NCBI RefSeq assembly: GCF_900476375.1
Contig: NZ_UPPP01000061.1
Location: 205,668 to 269,667, forward strand
Source of the DNA: Allolucifera butyrica
GTDB taxonomy: Bacteria; Bacillota; Negativicutes; Sporomusales; UPPP01
DNA: 64,000 bases
Direction of reading: 5' to 3'
Shown here: positions 1-9,106 of the stretch, one piece after another
Position numbering within the stretch: the stretch's first letter is position 1
How the letters are laid out: each line of letters begins with the position of its first letter
The notes under the pieces: model-generated
Database searches by the model: none
Told to the model about the DNA's origin: nothing
The model's input: the letters and a program-made list of their open reading frames with translations, nothing else
Made by a program: the position numbers and the translations under genes

Positions 1-405
1 GCAGATCACACCGGTAACGATTGCAATATCAGCCATATTAAACACCGGCCAGATCCGGAAATCAAAAAAATCCACCACATATCCCGTCTTAACCCGGTCA
101 ATGACATTGCCGACAGCTCCTCCGGCCATCAGGCCAACGCCAAACCGCATCAGTCGATAGCCTTGCCTTGGAATGCGGGGATAAAAGTATACAGCAGCAA
201 TCAATAACCCCAATGCCGCTATAATGAAAAAAACCGTCTGATGCTCCATAATGCCAAAGGCAGCTCCAGGATTCAGCACATACGTAATATGAAATATCCC
301 CGGAATGACCGGAATCGACATTCCCGGTAGCATATGCGCCTGAATATAATATTTCGCGGCCTGGTCCACAATAATAACAAGAAAGGTTAACAATAATATC
401 AGCAA
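1..405 (-). CDS. lspA: Lipoprotein signal peptidase (signal peptidase II), 3' end missing
   Basis: Membrane aspartyl protease that removes the signal peptide of diacylglyceryl-modified prolipoproteins. The visible 135 codons carry the family hallmarks: an N-terminal hydrophobic segment ending in VDQ, the NPGAAFG block, and the second catalytic block GNVIDRV followed by DFFDF and FNMADI. Further membrane segments lie between them. I place the start at a TTG (405) because AGGAG lies about 9 bases upstream and no ATG or GTG is in frame nearby. The ribosome site overlaps the stop of mgsA, so the two genes are probably co-transcribed and translationally linked. The reading frame is still open at base 1, so the C-terminus lies outside the window. 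The family assignment is secure; only the start is uncertain. Confidence 0.93.
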   Translation of the reverse strand, partial: MLILLLTFLVIIVDQAAKYYIQAHMLPGMSIPVIPGIFHITYVLNPGAAFGIMEHQTVFFIIAALGLLIAAVYFYPRIPRQGYRLMRFGVGLMAGGAVGNVIDRVKTGYVVDFFDFRIWPVFNMADIAIVTGVIC

Positions 406-417
406 AAAGACTCGCTC

Positions 418-798
418 CTATCCGTTCATTTGCGCCAGCGCCTTAAGCAGCAAATGGGCACACCCTTCATTGGTGGCTACGGGTATATTATGTACGTCAC
501 ATACCCGCAGCAGGGCCGTAATATCCGGTTCATGAGGCTGCGCCATAAGCGGGTCCCGTAAAAAAATCACCAAGTCAATCTCCTGGGCTGCAATCCTCGC
601 GCCAATTTGCAGATCACCGCCCATAGGACCGGAAAGATAAGGTTGCACTTTTAGCTGGGTATTCTCATTAAGGATTCTCCCGGTAGTAGCCGTAGCAACC
701 AAACTATATTGCATAAGAATCTCACTGTGGTCCTGCGCAAATTTCAACATCTCCTGTTTTTTCCGGTCGTGCGCAATTAATGCGATTGTTTTCATCAT
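418..798 (-). CDS. mgsA: Methylglyoxal synthase
   Basis: Converts dihydroxyacetone phosphate to methylglyoxal and phosphate, a bypass of lower glycolysis used when phosphate is short. At 126 residues it has the usual length for the shorter bacterial forms. The signature [12 protein letters not shown] is present; it contains the family's catalytic Asp and phosphate-binding loop. FLRDPL and the HEPDI block follow, as in characterised enzymes. Two consecutive ATG codons begin the frame; AGGTG sits 3 to 7 bases upstream, so either could be used. It lies directly upstream of lspA with a 12-base gap. The gap to the ferredoxin gene upstream holds a terminator, so mgsA probably has its own promoter around 800-890, which is A+T-rich. 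Confidence 0.93.
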   Translation of the reverse strand: MMKTIALIAHDRKKQEMLKFAQDHSEILMQYSLVATATTGRILNENTQLKVQPYLSGPMGGDLQIGARIAAQEIDLVIFLRDPLMAQPHEPDITALLRVCDVHNIPVATNEGCAHLLLKALAQMNG

Positions 799-892
799 GT
801 CACCTGCTTTTTTAATTTTTATGCCAATATTCCGTAATAATTACATAATATACAAAAATAGCATAAACGTAAAGACGCAATAACCCTGTAAA

Positions 893-949
893 TAAAAAAA
901 GTCCAGCAGCCTGGACTTTTTTAAAGACCTTTTAGGTCTTTCTGGACTT
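893..949 (-). terminator. Terminator cluster after the ferredoxin gene
   Basis: On the minus strand the stem AAGTCCAG/CTGGACTT (899-906 with 911-918) is followed by a run of seven T. Just upstream are a second small hairpin AAAGACCT/AGGTCTTT (923-941) and a third copy of AAGTCCAG (942-949). The final hairpin with its T run is a good intrinsic terminator for the gene ending at 952. Confidence 0.8.
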
Positions 950-951
950 GC

Positions 952-1119
952 TTATTCTCCCGGACTGATTGCTCCGACGGGACAGACAGCGGCGCAGGAA
1001 CCACAATCAATACAGGTTTCATTAATGTTGTATTGCGTATCCCCTTCAGAAATCGCTCCTACGGGACAAACCGATGCGCAAGCTCCACATTTTATACATT
1101 CACTGCTGATTTTATACAT
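952..1119 (-). CDS. Small 2[4Fe-4S] ferredoxin
   Basis: A 55-residue bacterial-type ferredoxin with two CxxCxxCxxxCP motifs ([12 protein letters not shown] and [12 protein letters not shown]), the classic clostridial two-cluster electron carrier. I start it at MYKIS, which has GGGAGGTG about 7 bases upstream; the longer reading from a TTG at 1134 would put the ribosome site inside the gene. It is a single-gene unit, flanked by a terminator downstream (893-949). It could serve pyruvate:ferredoxin oxidoreductase, hydrogenase or nitrogenase; nothing local decides this. Confidence 0.93.
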   Translation of the reverse strand: MYKISSECIKCGACASVCPVGAISEGDTQYNINETCIDCGSCAAVCPVGAISPGE

Positions 1120-1191
1120 TCTTTCACCTCCCAATCAGATTGCTTTTATTATAACACAAACGGGCCGGATTATCATGCAATCCTTTCCATT

Positions 1192-1896
1192 TCACGAGTC
1201 TTTCTTACAAAATAATAGGTGCTCAATGCTATCCCGGTAAAAATAAACGAAAACGGCAAATAAAATTAATAAGGAAGTAGCTGTTATGGCAGCGCAAATA
1301 CTATGGGTGATATTCTGCCCCAGGATCGAATACACAATAATCGCCGGTATTTGTCCGATTCCTGTTGCCAGGATAAACTGCCCGGTGGAAATCGTTGTTA
1401 AACCGGCGCCATAGCTGACTACTTTAAATGGAACAATCGGTGTCAACCGGGTTATTAAAACAGCCATGACGCCATATCTTACAAAAAATCGGTCCGTAAT
1501 AACCAAATATTTCTCCCTGACCAATTTTCGGACAACCGGACGCCCGTACCAGCGGGCAACAGCAAAATCCAGGACAGCGCCCAAAAGGGCACCCAGCCAG
1601 GAATAGAAAGAGCCAAACTGCCAGCCGAAGATCCAGGCATTGGTAATCGTAAGGAAAATACCCGGCAAAAAGGGAAGCAGCGATTGAACGGACATAAGGA
1701 GAATACTCGTAAGGGGGGCCCATATCCCGTATGCCAGGATAAACCGCCGCAAGCCTTCAAAGTCCCGGTCTTTTAAATAGGAGGCACCGTTAATAACGAA
1801 ATCATGCACGGGGGGAAACAAATAATAGGACGCAACAACCAGGCCCAATACGCCAAATTTTAGAATATACACGGCCTTTGCTGTCCGTTCCGCCAT
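1192..1896 (-). CDS. TVP38/TMEM64 (DedA-like) membrane protein
   Basis: A 234-residue polytopic membrane protein of the TVP38/TMEM64 (SNARE-associated/VTT) family, related to DedA proteins and possibly involved in lipid scrambling or membrane homeostasis. Visible features are five to six hydrophobic segments, the re-entrant LPFLPGIFLTITNAWIFG region, the central GALLGAVLDFAVARWYGR block and the LTRLTPIVPFKVVSYGAG block typical of the family. The start at MAERTAK is chosen because a G-rich ribosome site (GGGGGGAACG) precedes it; the frame is open further upstream. Substrate unknown. Confidence 0.85.
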   Translation of the reverse strand: MAERTAKAVYILKFGVLGLVVASYYLFPPVHDFVINGASYLKDRDFEGLRRFILAYGIWAPLTSILLMSVQSLLPFLPGIFLTITNAWIFGWQFGSFYSWLGALLGAVLDFAVARWYGRPVVRKLVREKYLVITDRFFVRYGVMAVLITRLTPIVPFKVVSYGAGLTTISTGQFILATGIGQIPAIIVYSILGQNITHSICAAITATSLLILFAVFVYFYRDSIEHLLFCKKDS

Positions 1897-2001
1897 TTTC
1901 GTTCCCCCCCGTTGTATCATTTGATAATCACAGTCCCTTCCTCTGTTCCGTAAAATTCCATCGTTTAGTTTCCATAGCACCGGCGAAAATTCCTGCAAAG
2001 T

Positions 2002-2030
2002 AAACCGGGCCGACTTTTCCAGCCCGGTTT
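2002..2030 (-). terminator. Terminator-like hairpin after yteA
   Basis: AAACCGGGC (2002-2010) pairs perfectly with GCCCGGTTT (2022-2030). On the minus strand the stem is followed by the weak T-rich run TTTACTTTG. It lies 16 bases past the yteA stop. Confidence 0.65.
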
Positions 2031-2045
2031 AGGTTCCTATTCTTC

Positions 2046-2681
2046 CTACCGCTTACTGCGCGGCTGCGTCGGGATCCGGTCGGCCGGATCCACAATCCCG
2101 TCGTGTTCCTCGCTGTCGGGATATAATGATTTATAATCATGGGACCCCGGAATATCCTGGGGGCTGTCGGAACTGCCCCAACGAAGTACGGCTTGCAAAG
2201 CATCCTCGCCGTCGAAACCGACCGATTCCCGATGCTCATTCTCCCGGTCAAGAAACGTGCGATAGAAAGGGGTCTCCAAAATTTCTTCTTCCAGGGGCCG
2301 TGGAAACGGATCCGGCCGGTCATCCTCCTCTTGACAACTCAGGCAGGTACCTGCCCAGGGAATGGCCTCCAAACGGTCCTCTGAAATCGGGTTACCGCAT
2401 TTTTTACAGTATCCGTAAGTTCCGGCGGCAATGTCTTCCAAAGCGCGTTCTACCTTGCTTAATAGCAGTCTTTCATTTCCCCTCAAAGCAAAATCTTTGC
2501 TCCGCTCAAAGGTTTCGCTTCCCAAATCGGCCGGGTGATTATCATAGCGGGACAACTCACTGGTGGAGTCGGCCAGGCTATCGTCTAACCCCGTGTCTTC
2601 CAGTTGTTCAATCTGTTTATTGAGCCGTTCCTGCTCCTGAATTAATCTTGTTTTCAGATTCTGTATTGTTTGCGACTCCAA
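2046..2681 (-). CDS. yteA: TraR/DksA-type zinc-finger protein, YteA family
   Basis: A 211-residue member of the Firmicutes YteA (ylyA-like) group of DksA/TraR proteins. The N-terminal 60 residues form a charged helical/coiled region; the C4 zinc finger CKKCG...CLSC lies near residue 92-116, and a polar tail follows. DksA relatives act on RNA polymerase through the secondary channel; in Bacillus the family member next to ileS/lspA affects sporulation. The start is a TTG with GGAGGGGA 6-8 bases upstream. The position near ileS and lspA is the conserved Bacillus order, which supports the assignment. Confidence 0.85.
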   Translation of the reverse strand: MESQTIQNLKTRLIQEQERLNKQIEQLEDTGLDDSLADSTSELSRYDNHPADLGSETFERSKDFALRGNERLLLSKVERALEDIAAGTYGYCKKCGNPISEDRLEAIPWAGTCLSCQEEDDRPDPFPRPLEEEILETPFYRTFLDRENEHRESVGFDGEDALQAVLRWGSSDSPQDIPGSHDYKSLYPDSEEHDGIVDPADRIPTQPRSKR

Positions 2682-2693
2682 AGTTTCCCCTCC

Positions 2694-3221
2694 TTAGTGA
2701 AGCAATTTGGTCACTTCCGCTACACTAAACCGCTCTTTGTACTCATCCTCCGGCTCGTCGCTATAGCCGATACAAAGGATGGCTACCGCTCTCAGCCTCG
2801 GCGGCGCTTCTACCAGTTCCTGCACCCGCCGTTCGTCAAAGGCACCGACCCAGCAAGCTCCCAGACCCAATCCTTCCGCCGCCAGCAACATATTCTGAGC
2901 AGCGGCGGCAGTATCCTGAATACAATACAATTGCGCGCCCCGTTCACCGTAACGTTCGTTGGAACGGGCCGGATCGGCCATAAGAACAATGGCGACCGGC
3001 GCCGCTTCAATTTGTTGCTGCTCGAAAGCCGCTTCCGCCAGACGGTGTTTTAATTCGCTATTGATTACAACATAAAAATACCAGGGTTGCAAATTGCCGG
3101 CGCTTGGCGCCCAGGAGGCGGCCTCCAAAATCCGGCCCAGCGTCGCGTCCGGTATCGGGTCCGGCTGAAAAGAGCGAACGCTGTGGCATTCCCGCATACA
3201 ATCAAATACATCTTTCGTCAT
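2694..3221 (-). CDS. Nitroreductase-family FMN oxidoreductase
   Basis: A 175-residue FMN-dependent oxidoreductase of the nitroreductase superfamily. It shows the N-terminal RxCHSVRSFQ motif (FMN phosphate binding), the ASWAPSAGNLQPW block, and the C-terminal GLGACWVGAF and ILCIGYSDE blocks. Length matches the small homodimeric subgroup. A strong AAAGGAGG site precedes the ATG. It is 12 bases upstream of yteA and 14 bases downstream of the DUF5665 gene, so these probably form one unit. The physiological substrate cannot be read from the sequence. Confidence 0.88.
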   Translation of the reverse strand: MTKDVFDCMRECHSVRSFQPDPIPDATLGRILEAASWAPSAGNLQPWYFYVVINSELKHRLAEAAFEQQQIEAAPVAIVLMADPARSNERYGERGAQLYCIQDTAAAAQNMLLAAEGLGLGACWVGAFDERRVQELVEAPPRLRAVAILCIGYSDEPEDEYKERFSVAEVTKLLH

Positions 3222-3235
3222 ATATCATACCTCCT

Positions 3236-3535
3236 TTAAAATTTTCCGTTTTTCATCTCTACAATATGCATAACTTCAGCAATAAAATTGCCGATACCCG
3301 GTATGTGCAGCAAAATCAGGCGTCTTAAGAATTCGAGCATAATGGCGAAAATCAGGGTAGCGCCGATAGCGATACCCAACCCCCGTGAAATGCCGGCCAC
3401 AAAATTAAGGAAAATAACCCTGGCCGGCCGTTCCATTAATTCCACATACTCCGCTATCCGCATGGTTTCCAGATGATGGACCAGTTTTTCCATCTGCACC
3501 GCCATAAAGGTTGTTTTATCTCCTTCATTTTCCAT
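3236..3535 (-). CDS. DUF5665-type small membrane protein
   Basis: A 99-residue protein with one strong hydrophobic segment (about residues 42-66, VAGISRGLGIAIGATLIFAIM) flanked by charged helices; the pattern LVHHLETMRIAEYVELMERP ahead of it is typical of the DUF5665 family of Firmicutes membrane proteins. GGAGGCGG precedes the ATG. It is the first gene of the DUF5665-nitroreductase-yteA unit, directly after the ileS terminator. Function unknown. Confidence 0.75.
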   Translation of the reverse strand: MENEGDKTTFMAVQMEKLVHHLETMRIAEYVELMERPARVIFLNFVAGISRGLGIAIGATLIFAIMLEFLRRLILLHIPGIGNFIAEVMHIVEMKNGKF

Positions 3536-3570
3536 GAACCCGCCTCCGTTAATTAGTATCTCCGTACAGA

Positions 3571-3603
3571 AAAAAAAAACACGAAGTTGTCACCAACTCC
3601 GTG
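3571..3603 (-). terminator. Intrinsic terminator of ileS
   Basis: CACGaAGTTG (3580-3589) pairs with CAACTcCGTG (3594-3603) with one mismatch; nine or more T follow on the minus strand. It is 13 bases past the ileS stop. Confidence 0.9.
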
Positions 3604-3616
3604 CCGTTTAATTGAG

Positions 3617-6412
3617 TTAAATTCCCATCTTTTGAACAACATCGCCGCACCGCTTACATAAAGTCTGATGGTGCGGGTCTTGGCCCACCGTTTCGCTGTA
3701 AGTCCAGCAGCGTTCGCACTTCGCGCCCCCGGCCGGAGAAACATGAACAGCCAAGGCCATATTTTCCGCCTGATAGGCGCCGGACGGTACGGCAGCATCC
3801 TGCCGCAGGAGATTTACCCGGGAAACAATAAGAATATTGGCCAAATCATTGACTACGGCCGACAACTGTTTATATTCGGCCTCACCGGCGTAAAGGTCGA
3901 CCGCAGCATCCAGGGAATGACCGATCACTTTATCCCGCCGGGCCGTCTCCAGCGCTTTGGTGATTTCACCCCGCAGCAACAATAGCTGGCTCCATTTGGC
4001 TTCCAAAGCCGGATCCAAGTATTCCGGATGGGCAGCCGGCCAGGCAGCCAGTTGCACACTTTCCGGCATTGACCCGTTCTTAGGCATATACTGCCATACT
4101 TCCTCCGTAGTAAAAGTCAAAACCGGCGCCAGCATAATCACCAGCGTATTCAGCACTTCGTACATTACTGTTTGCGCCGCTCTGCGTTCCGGCGAATCAG
4201 GAACGGCGGTATAAACCCGGTCTTTCAGAATATCCAGATAAACGGCGCTCAAATCGATAACGCAATAATTGTGCACCGTATGATACAACAAGTGGAATTC
4301 ATAGTCTTCGTAGGCTTTGGTAACGCGTTCCCGGACTTGTTCCAGCCGCAAAAGAGCCCACCGGTCAATTTCCGGCAGGGAATCATAGGCAACTTTATCC
4401 GTCCCGGGATTAAAATCGTGCAGGTTGCCTAAGATATAGCGGAAGGTATTGCGGACTTTCCGGTATACTTCGGACAACTGTTTCAGAATATCGTTAGAAA
4501 TGCGGATATCTGCTTTATAATCCGCCGATGCCACCCATAACCGCAATACATCGGCGCCGTATTTCTTAATAACTTCCTGCGGATAGATTGTGTTTCCCAC
4601 GGATTTGGACATTTTGCGCCCTTCCCCGTCTACGACGAAGCCGTGCGTCAAAACCGTCTTATACGGCGCTTTTCCCCTGGTAGCGACCGAAGTAAGCAGC
4701 GAAGACTGGAACCAGCCCCGGTGCTGGTCACTGCCTTCCAGATACATATCCGCCGGCCACGTCAGATTTTCCCGCTGCTCCAGGACGGCGGCATGGCTGG
4801 AACCGCTGTCGAACCAAACGTCCATAATATCACTTTCCTTACGGAACGAATCATGGCCGCAGTGCGGACAGGTAAAGCCGGCCGGTAAAATCTCCGCCGC
4901 ACTTTTCGCCCACCAGGCATCGGAGCCCTCCTGTTGAAACAAATCCCTGACGGCGGCGATTGTCGTATCGTTAACAATATGTTCCTGACATTGGTTGCAA
5001 TAAAAAATCGGAATGGGCACACCCCAGACTCTCTGGCGGGAAATACACCAGTCATGACGGTCGGCAACCATATTGCGGATCCGGTCTTCTCCCCAGGCCG
5101 GAACCCATTCAACCCCGGCAATGGCGCCCAGAGCCTCCTGCCTGAACCCGTCCACGGATGCAAACCATTGTTCCGTAGCCCGGTAAATAATCGGATTTTT
5201 ACACCGCCAGCAATGCGCATACTGATGCTTAACGGAGCCCTTGCCCAGCAGCATTCCCCGCTCCGCCAATTCTTTGATAACGGGAACATTGGCATCCCCT
5301 ACAAACAGGCCCTGGAAATTTCCGCCTTCTGCCGTAAAATGACCGGAATGGTCTACCGGATTAATCACGGGCAGTCCGTATTTCATACCAACCTCGAAGT
5401 CTTCCTGGCCATGGCCGGGAGCGGTATGAACACAGCCGGTGCCTTGTTCCAGAGTAACGTGCTCACCCAGAATAACGACCGACTCCCGTTCCAGGAACGG
5501 ATGTGCAAATACCATGCCTTCCAGTTGGGCCCCTTTCATGGTTGCCAATACGGTATAGCTTTCAATCCCGTTCGCCTTTGCCACCTGCTGTGCCAATTCC
5601 GCCGCCAGTAAATAAATTTCCCCGTTACATTCCGCCCAGATATAATCTAATTCCGGATTCACGGCAATGGCTACATTGGCCGGCATCGTCCAGGGCGTCG
5701 TTGTCCAGATTACGGCATATACATTGCCGGCATCGACCCCAACGGGTAAATTTCCTTTATCGTTAACCAGCGGAAATTTAACATAAATTGAATGCGATTT
5801 TTTCTCGGCATATTCAATTTCCGCCTCTGCCAGCGCCGTTTCGCAGGAAGGACACCAATACACCGATTTAAGTCCTTTATAAATATAGCCTTTCTTGGCC
5901 ATTTCCCCAAACACTTCAATTTGTTTGGCTTCATAGGGCGCATGGAGCGTCACGTAGGGATGGTCCCAGTCACCGCTCACCCCAAGCCGCTTAAAATCTT
6001 CCCGCTGGGCATCCAGACATTTCAACGCATACTTTTTGCATTCCCGCCGCAAATCCAGCGGATTCAGCTCATGACGGTTCAGTCCTAAAATTTTGATGGC
6101 CGCATGCTCAATCGGCAGGCCATGCGTATCCCAGCCGGGCACATAAGGGGTGTCGAAACCGCGCAAGAACTTATATTTAATGATAATATCCTTTAAAATT
6201 TTATTCAAAGCCGTACCAATATGAATATTGCCGTTCGCGTATGGCGGACCGTCATGCAAAACAAATTTTGGCCTTCCCTGGGCCGCGGCCTGCTTCTTTT
6301 CATAAGTCTTGTTTTCTTGCCAATACGCCAGCAATTCCGGTTCCCGTTCCGGCAAATTAGCCCGCATGGGAAAATCCGTCTGCGGCAAATTTAAGGTTTT
6401 ACTGTAATCCAA
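3617..6412 (-). CDS. ileS: Isoleucyl-tRNA synthetase
   Basis: Charges tRNA-Ile. About 931 residues, normal for bacterial type-1 IleRS. The HIGH motif appears as [10 protein letters not shown], the KMSKS loop as [10 protein letters not shown], and the C-terminal zinc site as CERCW...CKRC. The central editing domain is present ([15 protein letters not shown]). I use a TTG start at 6412 because GGAGGTG is 6-7 bases upstream and the resulting N-terminus ([16 protein letters not shown]) matches the family; the longer reading includes the ribosome site. The T-box leader upstream shows that expression responds to uncharged tRNA-Ile. Confidence 0.97.
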   Translation of the reverse strand: MDYSKTLNLPQTDFPMRANLPEREPELLAYWQENKTYEKKQAAAQGRPKFVLHDGPPYANGNIHIGTALNKILKDIIIKYKFLRGFDTPYVPGWDTHGLPIEHAAIKILGLNRHELNPLDLRRECKKYALKCLDAQREDFKRLGVSGDWDHPYVTLHAPYEAKQIEVFGEMAKKGYIYKGLKSVYWCPSCETALAEAEIEYAEKKSHSIYVKFPLVNDKGNLPVGVDAGNVYAVIWTTTPWTMPANVAIAVNPELDYIWAECNGEIYLLAAELAQQVAKANGIESYTVLATMKGAQLEGMVFAHPFLERESVVILGEHVTLEQGTGCVHTAPGHGQEDFEVGMKYGLPVINPVDHSGHFTAEGGNFQGLFVGDANVPVIKELAERGMLLGKGSVKHQYAHCWRCKNPIIYRATEQWFASVDGFRQEALGAIAGVEWVPAWGEDRIRNMVADRHDWCISRQRVWGVPIPIFYCNQCQEHIVNDTTIAAVRDLFQQEGSDAWWAKSAAEILPAGFTCPHCGHDSFRKESDIMDVWFDSGSSHAAVLEQRENLTWPADMYLEGSDQHRGWFQSSLLTSVATRGKAPYKTVLTHGFVVDGEGRKMSKSVGNTIYPQEVIKKYGADVLRLWVASADYKADIRISNDILKQLSEVYRKVRNTFRYILGNLHDFNPGTDKVAYDSLPEIDRWALLRLEQVRERVTKAYEDYEFHLLYHTVHNYCVIDLSAVYLDILKDRVYTAVPDSPERRAAQTVMYEVLNTLVIMLAPVLTFTTEEVWQYMPKNGSMPESVQLAAWPAAHPEYLDPALEAKWSQLLLLRGEITKALETARRDKVIGHSLDAAVDLYAGEAEYKQLSAVVNDLANILIVSRVNLLRQDAAVPSGAYQAENMALAVHVSPAGGAKCERCWTYSETVGQDPHHQTLCKRCGDVVQKMGI

Positions 6413-6427
6413 AAATAACACCTCCAA

Positions 6428-6677
6428 AAAAATAAATCCCCCTATCCCAAAGGGACGAGAGAGATTCCCGTGGTACCACCCTACTGATTGCCGACAACCA
6501 CTTTATAACGGAATAACGCCCGTCAAACGGCAAAACTTACTTTACTACCTTCAGTTTGCTGCTCCGGAGAGATCTTCACCACAATCGTCTGCCGGACTTA
6601 CACCCCCTCCGGCTCGCTGGAAAACGCATTTCTGGCTACTGGCTCCATCATTGCTGAATTCTATAAAATTTTAAGAT
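6428..6677 (-). promoter_or_regulatory. T-box leader of ileS (Ile specifier)
   Basis: The conserved T-box sequence AGGGTGGTACCACGGGAA is read on the minus strand at 6465-6482, followed by the terminator/antiterminator region GAATCTCTCTCGTCCC and a T-rich run just before ileS. Stem I lies at about 6560-6640; an AUC codon at 6571-6573 in the loop opposite the AAGTCCGG arm is the likely isoleucine specifier. The leader would permit read-through only when uncharged tRNA-Ile pairs with it. Confidence 0.93.
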
Positions 6678-6683
6678 AAAATC

Positions 6684-6712
6684 ATTATACAAAATCAACC
6701 ATTGTTAGTCAA
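6684..6712 (-). promoter_or_regulatory. Sigma-A promoter of the ileS T-box transcript
   Basis: TTGACT and TATAAT with a 17-base spacer on the minus strand. It lies inside the 3' end of yggU and would start the transcript near 6677. Confidence 0.8.
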
Positions 6713-7009
6713 ATCGGCAACCGCATTTAAAACGGCTTCTTTTGATAATCCCGTTATTTTAAGAATTTTGTTACGGCCTTTTTGACCGGACAAAATGCTA
6801 ACCTGCCTGAGCGGTATGTGAAATGCTTTGGCTAAAAAGGCGATACAAGCCTCATTCGCTTCCCCATCTACCGGCGGTGACGTCAGAGCAAGCTTTAAAG
6901 CCCCGTCCGCAATCCCTGTTATCCGGCTCCGGCTTGCCCGCGGCTGCACCTTTACTTTAAAGGAAAGACCATCCGGCAGCTCTCTGATATCCCAAGCAAT
7001 CCCCGCCAA
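6695..7009 (-). CDS. yggU: DUF167/YggU-family protein
   Basis: A 104-residue DUF167 protein, a widespread conserved family of unknown function. The core KVQPRASRSRITGIADGALKLALTSPPVDGEANEACIAFLAK matches the family pattern (positions roughly 20-62), with the basic QKGRNKILKITG stretch afterwards. It follows divIVA after 2 bases, the position it often holds at the end of the division-linked ylm block. The ileS promoter lies within its last codons. Confidence 0.88.
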   Translation of the reverse strand: MAGIAWDIRELPDGLSFKVKVQPRASRSRITGIADGALKLALTSPPVDGEANEACIAFLAKAFHIPLRQVSILSGQKGRNKILKITGLSKEAVLNAVADLTNNG

Positions 7010-7011
7010 TT

Positions 7012-7464
7012 TTAATTCTCATCCTCTTCCGCATGCTGTAGCATTTCCATCTGGGCTTGCAGCAAGGTACGCAGCCGGGTACGATAAATCTGGGATTGCT
7101 TTTGCAATTCCTCGTATTCGCCCGTCAACCGGCGCACCTTGGCCATCGCTTCCTCCACCATTTTTTGCGCCCGAATCTCCGCTTCTTTCATAATCAGTTC
7201 CGTTTCTTTCTTGGCATTCAGCTTCACTTCTTCTGCTGTTTCCTGGGCAATAACCAGGGTGCTATGCAACGTATTTTCCATATGTTGATAATGGTCCAGC
7301 TTGCTGTTTAGCCTTTCTACCGTTTCTTTCAATTCGATATTATCGCGGTACAACTTTTCATAGTCTCTGATAATGGCATCTAAAAAATCGTCGACTTCTT
7401 CTTCATTGTAACCGCGGAAACCTTTTTTAAACTCTTTATTATGAATATCAAGCGGAGTGAGCAT
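7012..7464 (-). CDS. divIVA: Septum-placement/polar scaffold protein DivIVA
   Basis: A 150-residue DivIVA. The N-terminal membrane-binding domain (LTPLDIHNKEFKKGFRGYNEEEVDDFLD) is highly conserved and includes the exposed Phe/Arg of the lipid-binding loop. From about residue 30 it is coiled coil to the end. DivIVA marks curved membranes at poles and septa and in sporeformers helps chromosome segregation. Conserved location between ylmH and ileS. Confidence 0.95.
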   Translation of the reverse strand: MLTPLDIHNKEFKKGFRGYNEEEVDDFLDAIIRDYEKLYRDNIELKETVERLNSKLDHYQHMENTLHSTLVIAQETAEEVKLNAKKETELIMKEAEIRAQKMVEEAMAKVRRLTGEYEELQKQSQIYRTRLRTLLQAQMEMLQHAEEDEN

Positions 7465-7488
7465 ATATACACCTCCAAATAAATTATC

Positions 7489-8274
7489 CTACATAAAACG
7501 CTTCAGCAGAATACTAGTACGGCCTTTCTTAGTTTGTCCAATAATCTCGCATATTTCTACCCGGCCACGTCCGCGCATGGAAATAACATCCCCTGCTTTG
7601 ACGGTCTGGGCGCTATTTTTTCCGGTCTGCCAATTGACTTTAATCTTTTCCGCCGAAATTTCACTGGCCATTTTGGTGCGTGATAAGCCAAACCCAGCGG
7701 CAGCCACGACATCCAGCCGCAACGACGCCACGGTTGTCCGGATTTCCTTCATTTTTTCCTCATGCGGGGCAATGGCCGCCAAATCAACCGTTTGGACTAT
7801 AACCGGCGCATTCCCCACCTTAAGCAGGTTTTGAGCAATAAAGGGCACAAAGGATGTATCCAAAACAACCTGACAGCCGTTCCCGGTCATAATAATATCA
7901 CCGAGAACATCCCGTTTGATGCCCAGTCCCATTAACGCACCCAGAACATCCCGGTGTGTAAGCTGATAAAACCGTGTATCCCAGACAATGGATAGGCCGG
8001 CCAGATCAAACTCCGGTTTACCTAGAAAATCCTGATGGGCAAAAGCAGCTTTTACTCTTTCCGCACCGGTATACCCTCCATCAAGGGTAACAACCAGTTG
8101 GCCATAATGCGCGCTGATTGTTTCCGCCACCCCGGCGCCAAAAGGGTCAATGAAATCACTGACTCTGTATCTGCGGCTCTTCAGCGCACTCTCTGCCGAA
8201 TCCAGCAACCGCGCCGCCATTTCCCCGTCACCGCTGCTGCGGTAATAACGCAGAATTTTTTCTTTTTCACTCAT
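7489..8274 (-). CDS. ylmH: YlmH-type S4 RNA-binding protein
   Basis: A 261-residue YlmH homologue. The N-terminal two thirds is the YlmH-specific domain and the last 70 residues (LRLDVVAAAGFGLSRTKMASEISAEKIKVNWQ) form an S4 RNA-binding domain. In Bacillus, YlmH binds ribosomes with stalled nascent chains and takes part in ribosome rescue. It overlaps the 3' end of proC by 8 bases, implying translational coupling. Usual order within the sepF-divIVA block. Confidence 0.9.
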   Translation of the reverse strand: MSEKEKILRYYRSSGDGEMAARLLDSAESALKSRRYRVSDFIDPFGAGVAETISAHYGQLVVTLDGGYTGAERVKAAFAHQDFLGKPEFDLAGLSIVWDTRFYQLTHRDVLGALMGLGIKRDVLGDIIMTGNGCQVVLDTSFVPFIAQNLLKVGNAPVIVQTVDLAAIAPHEEKMKEIRTTVASLRLDVVAAAGFGLSRTKMASEISAEKIKVNWQTGKNSAQTVKAGDVISMRGRGRVEICEIIGQTKKGRTSILLKRFM

Positions 8275-9091
8275 GCTGGCGTTTTCCCATCTCCCGCGAA
8301 CGGTTGGTTGCGGCTACTACCGCGTCGATCAACGCGGCGCGGACACCTTTTTGTTCCAGCATATGCACACCGGCAATGGCCGTTCCCCCCGGCGAGGTTA
8401 CCATGTCCCGCAATTTCGCCGGGTGCTCGCCGGTATCCAAAACCATTTTTGCGGCCCCGTACAATGTCTGCGCCGCCAGCAGCAAAGCATTCTGACGGGA
8501 AAAACCAACCCGTACGCCTGCATCCGTTAAAGCATCAATCAAAACAAAGGCATAAGCAGGCCCACTGCCGGAAAGACCGGTTACCGCATCCATAACTGAT
8601 TCTTCTACCGTCACCACTCTCCCCACGGAAGCAAAAATAGCGGCGGCTAACTCACCCGTTTGGGGATTGGCATATTTCCCCAGAGATATGGCCGACATAC
8701 CGGCGCCGACAGCAACGGGAGTATTGGGCATAACCCGGACTATCGCAATGCCGGCCGGCAGTTTGTTTTGCAGCGTGGCAATAGTAACACCGGCGGCTAT
8801 GGAAATTACAATGGTTGATTTCGAAACAGCCGGAGCGATCGTATCCAAAACATTGTTAATAACCTGCGGCTTAACCGTTAAAAAGAGGATATCCACTTTC
8901 CCCGCCGTTTGCTGCGCATCGGCGCAGGGACTAATATCATAGGTATTCGTCAAATAACTCAGGCGGTCCGCTACGACATCACTGACGGTGATCTGGTTGG
9001 GCTGCACCAGTCCTGCTTTCAGCATGCCCTTGATCAGGGCTTCCGCCATCGCGCCGCCACCAATAAAACCAATTTGTTTGTGCTCTAACAT
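8267..9091 (-). CDS. proC: Pyrroline-5-carboxylate reductase
   Basis: Final step of proline synthesis: reduces 1-pyrroline-5-carboxylate to L-proline with NAD(P)H. 274 residues, family-standard. The Rossmann motif GFIGGGAMAEALIKG is at the N-terminus and the conserved C-terminal block DAVTGLSGSGPAYAFVLIDALTDAG contains the P5CR signature. It sits between sepF and ylmH, where ylmG (yggT) is found in many Firmicutes; no ylmG is seen here. Same chromosome arm as a P5C dehydrogenase (14974-16521), which runs the opposite direction in metabolism. Confidence 0.95.
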   Translation of the reverse strand: MLEHKQIGFIGGGAMAEALIKGMLKAGLVQPNQITVSDVVADRLSYLTNTYDISPCADAQQTAGKVDILFLTVKPQVINNVLDTIAPAVSKSTIVISIAAGVTIATLQNKLPAGIAIVRVMPNTPVAVGAGMSAISLGKYANPQTGELAAAIFASVGRVVTVEESVMDAVTGLSGSGPAYAFVLIDALTDAGVRVGFSRQNALLLAAQTLYGAAKMVLDTGEHPAKLRDMVTSPGGTAIAGVHMLEQKGVRAALIDAVVAATNRSREMGKRQHE

Positions 9092-9106
9092 AATTCCTCC
9101 GGATTT

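Noticed and set aside
2126-2623. A 165-codon frame antisense to yteA
   Set aside because: Shadow of a well-supported zinc-finger gene; no ribosome site or recognisable domain.
4934-5611. A 225-codon frame antisense to ileS
   Set aside because: Shadow frame within a long conserved gene.
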